From: Cupriavidus oxalaticus
GTDB lineage: Bacteria > Pseudomonadota > Gammaproteobacteria > Burkholderiales > Burkholderiaceae
Length of the DNA: 64,000 nt
Assembly (NCBI RefSeq): GCF_004768545.1
Contig: NZ_CP038634.1
Span: 806,001-870,000 of the forward strand
Direction of reading: 5' to 3'
Shown: piece by piece, positions 22,956 through 30,160 of the stretch
Position numbering within the stretch: the stretch's first letter is position 1
Layout: each line of letters starts with the position of its first letter
The notes under the pieces: generated by a model
Told to the model about the DNA's origin: nothing
Databases searched by the model: none
The model's input: only the letters and a program-made list of their open reading frames with translations
Position numbers and translations under genes: made by a program

Positions 22956-23888
22956 TCATTCGTTGGCGGCTCGCTGGCCGGCGGGACATGCGCCCGCCTC
23001 GGGCCCATCCGCTGGCAGGCGCATCGAAGCGCGCGCGCCGCCGGGCTGCCACAGGCGCGCCTGCAACGTCTCGGCCAGGTCGCGGATGCGCGGGCCGAGA
23101 TTGCCTTCCAGGATCTCCGGCGACAGCCGTGCCGCGGAGCCGCCGATATTCATCGCCAGCACTTCGCTGCTGCCCGCGAGCCGCAGCGGCGCCGCGGCGC
23201 CGCTGACGGTGCGGTCCCATTCCGCGTGCGCCACGCAGAAGCCGCGGCGGGCGTAGTCGTGCAGCGCGCGCTCGATGCCGCTGCGCATGGCAGCCCAGCG
23301 CGCGCCGTAGTGGCGCGCCAGCTCGGCCAGTGCCGCTTCGCGCTGGCCGGGGTCGAGCCCTGCCAGCCAGGCGCGCCCGATCGCCGAGGTGGCCATCGGC
23401 AGGCGCGCACCCGGCGCCAGCCGGATCACCAGCGCGCCGCGCGGCTGGCAGCTTTCCAGGTAGACCATGGCGTGCCGGTCCGGCATCGCCAGCGCCACGG
23501 TGCAGTCGGTGGCAAAGGACAGCGACTGCATCAGCGGCTGCGCGATCTCGCGGATGCCCGCGCCCGCGATGTAGCGATGGCCGAGCACCATCGCGCCCTG
23601 CCCCAGCCGGTATTTCTCCGTGCCCTCGATATAGGTCAGGTAGCCGAGCGTGGCGAGCGTGTAAGTCAGCCGCGACACGGTCGGCCGCGGGATGCCGGTG
23701 CGGCGCGACAATTCGGCATTGCCGAGGTAATCGTCCTGCGGCCCGAAGGCCCGCAGCAGTTCCATGCCGCGCGCCAGCGCCGTGACGAAATTGCGGTCCT
23801 CGCAACCGGAGTTCGCCTGCGCGTCGACCGGCGCAAGCGCGTGGGCGGCATCGGGCGGCGGAGTCGGGATGGTGGTGGAGCGCTTCAT
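22956..23888 (-). CDS. IclR-family transcriptional regulator
   Basis: A 310-residue regulator with an N-terminal winged helix (MELLRAFGPQDDYLGNAELSRRTGIPRPTVSRLTYTLATLGYL at ~48-90) and the C-terminal IclR effector domain (from ~120; ATSAIGRAWLAG). The start at 23888 (MKRSTTIPT) gives the usual ~40-residue leader. A longer reading to 24050 would add low-complexity sequence. It probably controls the downstream SDR gene. Confidence 0.88.
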   Translation of the reverse strand: MKRSTTIPTPPPDAAHALAPVDAQANSGCEDRNFVTALARGMELLRAFGPQDDYLGNAELSRRTGIPRPTVSRLTYTLATLGYLTYIEGTEKYRLGQGAMVLGHRYIAGAGIREIAQPLMQSLSFATDCTVALAMPDRHAMVYLESCQPRGALVIRLAPGARLPMATSAIGRAWLAGLDPGQREAALAELARHYGARWAAMRSGIERALHDYARRGFCVAHAEWDRTVSGAAAPLRLAGSSEVLAMNIGGSAARLSPEILEGNLGPRIRDLAETLQARLWQPGGARASMRLPADGPEAGACPAGQRAANE

Positions 23889-24074
23889 CGGGCAGGCGGC
23901 TACGGCGTGCGGCAACGGCAAAGGACTCTTGATAGCAGTTCCCGGCCGAAGCTGGCATCGGTATGTAGCGAAATCATGTGCGCGAGAGACGGCGTTCATG
24001 GGCACGAATCCGCACGTTCGCGCGACCATTGCCGTTGACCGCGGGAGCAAAAGCCTGCCGAGCCGCCGGACAAA

Positions 24075-25103
24075 CTAGGACCGCGCCAACACCAGCATGC
24101 CGTAGAACAGCATGGCCAGGAACAGCGTTTCCAGGACCATCAGCGCCACGGGCTTCCACCCTACGGACAGAATGTCCTTGAGGTGAGTCTTCATGCCGAT
24201 TGCGACCATGGCCATGACCAGGCACCACTGCGACGCGAACTGCCCCGCCTTAACCAGTCCCGCAGGCAGCCAGCCGGTGCTGTTGATCGCCACCAGTACC
24301 GCAAACGCCACGGCAAACCACGGCAGCAGCGGCGGACGCGGCCCCTTTCCGGCTTCTCCCTGCGCCCGCTGATGCCGCTGCGACAACCACGCGGCCAGCG
24401 CGATCACCGGCAGCAGCATGGCCACCCGCATCAGCTTGACCAGCGTGGCCGCATCGCCGGCTTCGTGCGAGATGCTGTAACCGGCCCCAACCACCTGGGC
24501 CACGTCATGGATGGTCCCGCCGATAAAGGCTCCGGCCTGCAGGGAAGGCAAGGCCAGCAGTTGCGCGATCATCGGATACACCACCATCGCCATCGTCGAC
24601 AGCGCGCTGACGGAGATCACCGTGAACAGCGTCGCGCGCTCCTTTAGCGGATGCTGGGGCATGGCCGCCGACAGGGCCAACGCCGCGGAAGCCCCGCAGA
24701 TTGCCACGGCGCCGCCGGTGAGCAAGCCGAAGAAGGTCTGGAATCCCATCAACCGGGCCAGCACGATGCCGCACAGTATGGTCAGCGCCACCGCCAGTAT
24801 GACCATGGCAACCGAGTGCCAACCCAGTGCCGCCACCTGCGACGCCGTGATGCGCAACCCCAGCAAGGCCACGCCCAGCCGAAGCACCTGCTTGGCGCTG
24901 AAGTCGATGCCTGCGGCGCCGGAGGATTCCCGGGACAGGAAGTTCAGCGCCATGCCTAACAGCAGGGCGAACAGCATTACCGGCGCCTGGTAATGCGCGG
25001 CGAGCGACATGGCTGCCACGGTTACCACCGCGCTGATGACCATGCCGGGCAGGTAGCCGCGGAAGGTGCCCAGCCAGCCCGGATTCAGAAATCTTTCGGA
25101 CAT
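24075..25103 (-). CDS. YeiH-family putative sulfate exporter
   Basis: A 342-residue membrane protein of the YeiH/PF03601 family with about ten hydrophobic helices. Family motifs include LRLGVALLGLRIT, GGAVAICGASAALALSA and GAFIGGTIHDVAQVVGAGY. GGAGAG precedes the start. Members are annotated as conserved or putative sulfate exporters and often sit next to a LysR regulator; none is beside this copy. It starts 187 bases from the IclR gene and is probably a separate unit. Confidence 0.82.
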   Translation of the reverse strand: MSERFLNPGWLGTFRGYLPGMVISAVVTVAAMSLAAHYQAPVMLFALLLGMALNFLSRESSGAAGIDFSAKQVLRLGVALLGLRITASQVAALGWHSVAMVILAVALTILCGIVLARLMGFQTFFGLLTGGAVAICGASAALALSAAMPQHPLKERATLFTVISVSALSTMAMVVYPMIAQLLALPSLQAGAFIGGTIHDVAQVVGAGYSISHEAGDAATLVKLMRVAMLLPVIALAAWLSQRHQRAQGEAGKGPRPPLLPWFAVAFAVLVAINSTGWLPAGLVKAGQFASQWCLVMAMVAIGMKTHLKDILSVGWKPVALMVLETLFLAMLFYGMLVLARS

Positions 25104-25562
25104 GAATGTCTCTCCGATGTCCGCCATCGCTGCAAACCGGAAAACGCACGCGGACACACTCTGCAATTTCCCATCCGGCAAGCATGGTGCAGCGAACCGG
25201 TTTCCGCCATGCAAAGGATGCCAGCGGCTTTGCATTACATGCCACCGTTACTGGTGAGCGTTCCCTGCAGCACCTCGCTTCGGGCTGATGGCGGCGCAGA
25301 TGCCGAAGGTACCGCAGGCTGCCGCCATACCTCCGGGTGTAATTTCCGCACCATGCGCCGCTATCGTCGGTGTGGATCTTTGCCTACAGTAGATGCGGCG
25401 GCAGTTGGCGAGTGCCGGCGGCGCCGCCTTCGCCGTCAGGTCGCGCCCCCGGGATGCCTGCCCGCCCGGGAGCCGCAGGCTCGATGCTGTCGCACCCGGC
25501 ACGGGGGGCGGGGGCTTCGTCGCAGACCTTCGCCGCGGGCAGTTGCAGCCGGGTGCAAGCCA
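25104..25562. other. Intergenic region, GC-rich, no gene found
   Basis: This 459-base divergent region holds small GC palindromes (for example GGCGGCGCCGCC near 25422) but no supported reading frame. It must contain the promoters for the YeiH gene (left) and the VIT-like gene (right). The GTG start of the latter is uncertain, so the coding region may begin somewhat earlier. Confidence 0.45.
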
Positions 25563-26240
25563 GTGTTGACTACTTCCCTCGACCCCCACGCCGCCGAAGT
25601 GCGGCCGCGCCTGCTCGATACCGTCGACCGCGTATGCGAGATGTGCTTCGGCCTGTTCATGGCCCTGACCTTCGTTGGCGCGGTGTCGGCCGTCGGCGCG
25701 CCGGCGGATGCCCCACGCACGATGTTCTTCACTGCGCTGGGCTGCAACCTGGCCTGGGGGCTGGCCGATGCCGTGATGTACCTGGTGCGCACGCTGACCG
25801 AGCGCGGACGCAGGCTGTCGCTGGTCAAGGCGGTTCGCAATGCCGGCGACCCGGGCGACGCCATCGCGCGCCTGCGTGATGCGCTTTCGCCCGCCTTGCG
25901 CACGCTGGTCGACGATGCCGAGCTGGAAGCGATGCGGGGCCGCATCGCCCGCACCGTCGATCTGCCCGCGCGCCCGGCGTTGGGCACACAGGATCTGCTG
26001 GCAGCTGCCGGGATCTTCCTGCTGGTCGTGCTTGCCACCTTCCCGGTGGCCCTGCCGTTTATCGTGTTTGCGGACGTCTCCACGGCGCTGCTGGTATCGC
26101 GCGTGCTGACCATCCTGATGCTGTTCGGGGCCGGCATCGCGCTTGGGCGCTATGCCGGCTTCGGCGGATGGATAGCGGGTGCGGCGATGACGCTGGTCGG
26201 CGTTGCACTGACCGTGGCCATCATCGCGCTTGGAGGCTGA
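25563..26240 (+). CDS. VIT1/CCC1-like integral membrane protein
   Basis: A ~225-residue membrane protein with five probable helices. The first pair, FGLFMALTFVGAVSAV and MFFTALGCNLAWGLADAVMYLV, resembles the amphipathic first half of VIT1/CCC1 iron/manganese transporters. A soluble helical stretch (~75-130) follows, then three C-terminal helices. Fold membership is a judgement from these motifs; metal transport is not proven. The start is uncertain: GTG at 25563 is used because no ATG with a ribosome site lies near the homologous part. The stop codon overlaps the ribosome site of the next gene, indicating coupling. Confidence 0.6.
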   Translation: MLTTSLDPHAAEVRPRLLDTVDRVCEMCFGLFMALTFVGAVSAVGAPADAPRTMFFTALGCNLAWGLADAVMYLVRTLTERGRRLSLVKAVRNAGDPGDAIARLRDALSPALRTLVDDAELEAMRGRIARTVDLPARPALGTQDLLAAAGIFLLVVLATFPVALPFIVFADVSTALLVSRVLTILMLFGAGIALGRYAGFGGWIAGAAMTLVGVALTVAIIALGG

Positions 26241-26242
26241 CC

Positions 26243-26935
26243 ATGGAGGCCGGGGGTATGGCTGCACCACCCGCAACACGACCCGCAACACGACCCGCAA
26301 CACGACTGGCCGCACGCTGGCTGGTGCTGGCCGCGGCAACCGCGCCGCTGCCCTTGCATGCCGCCGAAGACAGCGTCGCGCCCGCGACCGCGGAGGCGCC
26401 GGCGTGGAGCGGCGGAGTCTCGGCTTACCTCAATCTGCCGCGCGGCAGCGAAGCCTATGTCACGGGCATCGCCATCGCCAAGCGCGGCGCCTTGCACCTG
26501 GAGGCGCGCAGCAACTACGAAGGCATGGATGCGTACTCGTTCTTCGTCGGCTACAACCTTGGCTGGGGTGACGCCTTGCGGCTGGATTTCACGCCGATCC
26601 TGGGTGTGGTCACCGGCAGCACGCACAGCGTCGTGGGCGGGTTCGAGGCCACGCTGACCGGCCGCTATGCCGATGCCTATATCGAGTTCGAGTACGTGCC
26701 GGACGCCGAGCCGTCCGGGTACGCCTATGCATGGAGCGAGCTAGCCTGGCGCCCTCGGGACTGGCTGCGGCTGGGCCTGGCGGCCCAGCGCACGCGTGTG
26801 CCTGACAATGGCCGCAATTTGCAGCGCGGCGTGTTTGCGCAAGTGAAGGGCAAGCATGTCTCCGGTGCGGTCTACTGGTTCAACCCCGCCGCGCACGACC
26901 AGATCGCCGTGGTCTCGATCGGGCTGAGCTTCTGA
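26243..26935 (+). CDS. Secreted, probably outer-membrane, protein of unknown function
   Basis: A 230-residue protein with a signal peptide ending around PLPLHAAED and a body made of alternating hydrophobic/polar strands with a terminal aromatic (IGLSF), typical of a small beta-barrel. GGAGG eight bases before ATG overlaps the stop of the VIT-like gene, so the pair is co-translated. The N-terminus carries three exact ATRP-encoding repeats ahead of the signal peptide. The next in-frame ATG (MAAPP) does not avoid them. I do not recognise a named family. Confidence 0.7.
   Translation: MEAGGMAAPPATRPATRPATRLAARWLVLAAATAPLPLHAAEDSVAPATAEAPAWSGGVSAYLNLPRGSEAYVTGIAIAKRGALHLEARSNYEGMDAYSFFVGYNLGWGDALRLDFTPILGVVTGSTHSVVGGFEATLTGRYADAYIEFEYVPDAEPSGYAYAWSELAWRPRDWLRLGLAAQRTRVPDNGRNLQRGVFAQVKGKHVSGAVYWFNPAAHDQIAVVSIGLSF
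26270..26305 (+). repeat. Three tandem copies of a 12-bp unit inside the signal-peptide region
   Basis: CCCGCAACACGA is repeated exactly three times, in frame, giving (P/ATR) repeats. Slippage here would add or remove four residues without breaking the frame. Confidence 0.85.
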
Positions 26936-26995
26936 CGCTGGCGAGCGCAGCACGTACGTTTGAGTACGGTTTGATCCGGATGCGCGCGCTTGGAC

Positions 26996-27595
26996 TTACA
27001 GCGCAAGCGTCACCACGCGCAGCGTGGCATCGTCCGGACAGGCCATGTCGGCAAAGCCAAATTGCCTGGCCAGTCGCCGCATGCCGGTATTCGACGACAA
27101 GACATAGCCTTCCATGCTCCGATAGCCGCGGCTCCGGGCAATGTCGATCAGGGTGCCCAGCAGCCGGCTGGCCAGCCCAAGCCTGTGCCAGTCATCGGCG
27201 ACCGTTACCGCGAACTCGCAGGTATCGCTGCCCGGTGCCGCAGCGTAGCGCGCGCCACCCACGATGGACGACGCCTTGCCTTCCGTGGCAAGCGCCACCA
27301 GCGCAAACTCGCGCTCGACCGAGGGGTGCGTCGCATGTTCGAGCATCGCTTCCGGCAGCTGCTGCATGGCAGCCATGAATCTGGCGTAGCGCGCATCGGC
27401 CGACAGCCTGTTGAATGCCGCCAGCAGCCCGACCTTGTCGTCTTCGGTTATCTCCCGCACAAGCACTTGCCGTCCATCGCGCAGCGGCACGTTGAAGGGC
27501 ACGAAGCTTGTCGCTGCAGGCTTGTCTTGCATGGCAACGTTGTGGGTGGAAAAGAAAGCGGGTTCGCTGGACGGCAGCTCCGAATTGCCATGCAT
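26996..27595 (-). CDS. GNAT-family N-acetyltransferase
   Basis: A 199-residue acetyltransferase. The acetyl-CoA loop region is DDWHRLGLASRLLGTLIDIARSRGY, followed by EGYVLSSNTGMRRLARQFGFADM. The sequence resembles the free-standing GNAT domain related to protein lysine acetyltransferases of the Pat type (inference). The start at 27595 is chosen because its ATG overlaps the stop of the preceding small gene (TGATG), a translational-coupling arrangement; an internal ATG at 27532 has no ribosome site. Closeness to pta-ackA hints at acetyl-phosphate/acetyl-CoA physiology. Confidence 0.8.
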   Translation of the reverse strand: MHGNSELPSSEPAFFSTHNVAMQDKPAATSFVPFNVPLRDGRQVLVREITEDDKVGLLAAFNRLSADARYARFMAAMQQLPEAMLEHATHPSVEREFALVALATEGKASSIVGGARYAAAPGSDTCEFAVTVADDWHRLGLASRLLGTLIDIARSRGYRSMEGYVLSSNTGMRRLARQFGFADMACPDDATLRVVTLAL

Positions 27596-27861
27596 CAATA
27601 CTTGATGTCCCTGGCTGTCTCGCGGCCTTGCTGCTTTGTCTGCCGCTTGTCCTGCCGGCAACCGGCATTGCTTTGCTGGTCCGCGGCACGACAGTCTTGC
27701 TTGGTCTGCCTGGAGTCCTGACGTGTTTCCTGGCGAACGTCACGACCGGCACGGCGCTGTTGCGCTTGCTCGGTCGCCCATGCAACGCTGGCAAACGCAA
27801 CATTGGCAAGGACCAGCGATGCCGCCAGGGAAGCCAGCCGCAGCGGGTAGGAATGGAACAT
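27595..27861 (-). CDS. Small secreted Arg/Gln/Asp-rich protein
   Basis: An 88-residue protein with a clear signal peptide (residues 1-30, ending FASVAWATEQ). The mature part is highly charged, rich in R, Q, D and K, and built from a loose RQxxRQD-type repeat with two cysteines. A perfect AGGAGG lies five bases before ATG. The stop overlaps the GNAT start. Function is unknown; the periplasmic, intrinsically disordered look suggests a stress or envelope protein. Confidence 0.75.
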   Translation of the reverse strand: MFHSYPLRLASLAASLVLANVAFASVAWATEQAQQRRAGRDVRQETRQDSRQTKQDCRAADQQSNAGCRQDKRQTKQQGRETARDIKY

Positions 27862-27954
27862 GGCGCCTCCTTGATGGATCGGCCTTGTGTCGTCAATCCA
27901 CTTTAGTTTCCGCAGGAGAGCTTGGCTAGCTGGCGCGGTCTGGCATCGCCCCCG

Positions 27955-29157
27955 TCATCCGTCCGACCGGCGTGCGGGCACTGCGAGGACCTCCCTGGTA
28001 TGCCTGGCAATCATCAGTTCCTCGTTGGTCGGGATGACCCAGACCGGAACCTTTCCGGACGCCGGGCTGATGCGCGGTCCGTCGCCCGCGTTCGCCGCGG
28101 CATCTACGCTCACGCCGAGCCATGCCGCGAGCTGGCATACGCGCTCGCGGATCGGCGCAGCATGCTCGCCGATGCCTGCGGTGAACACCAGCGCGTCCAG
28201 CCCCTGCGCGGCGGCGGCCAGCGAGCCAAGCTCCCGGGCGATGCGGTAGGTGTACAACTCGACGGCAAAGCGGGCCTGCGCATCGTCGCTGGCGAGCAGC
28301 GCGCGCATGTCGCTCGACAAGCCGGAGACGCCAAGCAGGCCGGACTTGCGGTAAATCAGGTCCTCGATGGCGTGGGCATCCATGCCGAGTTCGCTGATCA
28401 GGTACAGGATCACGCCCGGATCGAGGCTGCCGCAGCGTGTGCCCATCGGCAGCCCGTCCACCGCGGTAAAACCCATGGTGCTGGCCACGCTGCGCCCTCC
28501 GACCAGCGCGCACATGCTGCTGCCGTTGCCGAGGTGTGCCACAACCGTGCGGCCCGCGGCGGCGCGCGCATCGACACTCGGCAGGACGCTTGCGATGTAC
28601 TCGTAGGACAGCCCGTGAAAGCCGTAGCGCCTGACGCCCCTGTCGGTAATCTCCGCCGGCAACGCGAAGGCCTGTGCCACTTCCGGCTGCGCCCGGTGGA
28701 AGGCGGTATCGAAGCAGGCGACCTGCGGCAGTTCCGGACGCCGCTCGGCGAGGATGCGGATCGGCTTGAGGTTGTGGGGCTGGTGCAAGGGGGCAAGCGG
28801 GCAAAGCGTATCCAGCTCGGCCAGCAGCGCATCGGTCACCCTGGCCGGCTGGGTGAAGCGCACGCCGCCATGCACCACCCGGTGCCCCACCGCGCTCAGC
28901 GCATGCCCTTCGCCGTGGCTGCGCAGGAAGTCCGCCAGGAAGGCGATGGCACCCTCGTGCCCGAGCTCGGTGCCGGCCTCCCAGCGCTTTGCCTCGATCT
29001 CGGCCCCTGCCGCGTCGGTGGCGCGGAATGCCGGCGCCGTATAGAGGCCTTCGAGGCTGCCGCGCAAGACAAGTCTCAGGGCATCGTCATGGGTATCGTA
29101 GGCGCAGTACTTGATGCTCGACGAACCCGCATTCAGGACCAGGATCAGTTCGGCCAT
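27955..29157 (-). CDS. ackA: Acetate kinase
   Basis: A 400-residue kinase that interconverts acetyl phosphate plus ADP with acetate plus ATP. Family motifs are complete: NAGSSSIK at residues 9-16, GHRVVHGG, FDTAFH, GFHGLSYEY, HLGNGSS and FTAGIGEH. Length is the family norm. It starts four bases after the phosphotransacetylase stop and is the last gene of a DUF3141-pta-ackA operon. Confidence 0.95.
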   Translation of the reverse strand: MAELILVLNAGSSSIKYCAYDTHDDALRLVLRGSLEGLYTAPAFRATDAAGAEIEAKRWEAGTELGHEGAIAFLADFLRSHGEGHALSAVGHRVVHGGVRFTQPARVTDALLAELDTLCPLAPLHQPHNLKPIRILAERRPELPQVACFDTAFHRAQPEVAQAFALPAEITDRGVRRYGFHGLSYEYIASVLPSVDARAAAGRTVVAHLGNGSSMCALVGGRSVASTMGFTAVDGLPMGTRCGSLDPGVILYLISELGMDAHAIEDLIYRKSGLLGVSGLSSDMRALLASDDAQARFAVELYTYRIARELGSLAAAAQGLDALVFTAGIGEHAAPIRERVCQLAAWLGVSVDAAANAGDGPRISPASGKVPVWVIPTNEELMIARHTREVLAVPARRSDG

Positions 29158-29161
29158 GGCA

Positions 29162-30124
29162 TCACCCCGCCACCTGGCCGGACTCGCGGCGCGCCCTGGC
29201 CACCAGCGCGGCCACCGCGCACGACGCCAGCCGGGTCGTGACGGAGTCGGCGCGGCTGGTCAGGATGATGGGCACGCGCGCGCCCAGCACGATGCCCGCG
29301 GCGTCGGCGCCGGCCAGGAAGGTCAGGCTCTTGGCCAGCATGTTGCCGGCGTCCAGGTCCGGCACCAGCAGCACATTGGCGCGCCCGGCCACCGGTGAGT
29401 CGATCTTCTTGATCCGCGCGGCATCCAGGTTGATGGCGTTGTCCAGGGCGAGCGGCCCGTCGACGACGGCACCGGTGATCTGGTGGCGGTCGACCATCTT
29501 GCATAACGCGGCCGCATCCAGCGTGGACGGCACCTTGGGGTTGACCGTCTCCATGGCCGAAAGAATCGCCACGCGCACCTCCTCGACCCGCAAGGCATGG
29601 GCCAGGTCGATCGCGTTCTGCAGGATGTCGGCCTTCTCGGCCAGCGTGGGGGCGATGTTGACGGCCGCGTCGGTGACGATCAGCGCGTCCTCGTGCCCGG
29701 GCACGTCCATCACAAAGCAGTGGCTGATACGCCGCGCGGTGCGCAAGCCGGTGTCGCCCTTGACCACGGCTCCCATCAGCTCGTCGGTGTGCAGGCTGCC
29801 CTTCATCAGGGCCTCGGCCTTGCTCTCGCGCACCAGCTGCACGGCGGCAGCCGCCGCCGCATGGCTGTGCGCGGCATCGACGATCGGGTACTCGCGGATG
29901 TCGATGCCGGCTTCACGGGCGGCGTCCTCGATGCGGGCGCGCGGGCCGACCAGGATCGGCGCGATCAGACCCAGCCGGGCGGCCTCCACGGCGCCTTCCA
30001 GCGAAGACTTGTCGCACGGATGCGCCACTGCGGTCGGCGTGGGCGGCATGGTCTTGCAGTAGTCGATCAGACGCTGGTACTTCTCATGCTTGGCATTCAC
30101 GGTTTGCTCCTGCGTCGGGTTCAT
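29162..30124 (-). CDS. pta: Phosphate acetyl/butyryltransferase
   Basis: A 320-residue PTA_PTB enzyme that exchanges acyl-CoA and acyl phosphate. Motifs include ALMKGSLHTDELMGAVV, MDVPGHEDALIVTDAAVNIAP, DGPLALDNAI and LLVPDLDAGNMLAKSL. It lacks the MaoC domain of the fused versions. A GTG at 30154 would extend it by ten residues; ATG at 30124 is preferred. Substrate length (acetyl versus butyryl) is unresolved, and a PHA-type partner upstream leaves butyryl plausible. Confidence 0.88.
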   Translation of the reverse strand: MNPTQEQTVNAKHEKYQRLIDYCKTMPPTPTAVAHPCDKSSLEGAVEAARLGLIAPILVGPRARIEDAAREAGIDIREYPIVDAAHSHAAAAAAVQLVRESKAEALMKGSLHTDELMGAVVKGDTGLRTARRISHCFVMDVPGHEDALIVTDAAVNIAPTLAEKADILQNAIDLAHALRVEEVRVAILSAMETVNPKVPSTLDAAALCKMVDRHQITGAVVDGPLALDNAINLDAARIKKIDSPVAGRANVLLVPDLDAGNMLAKSLTFLAGADAAGIVLGARVPIILTSRADSVTTRLASCAVAALVARARRESGQVAG

Positions 30125-30160
30125 CGGTTTCAGTCGCCTGCGATGCAGCTCCACGGCGCG

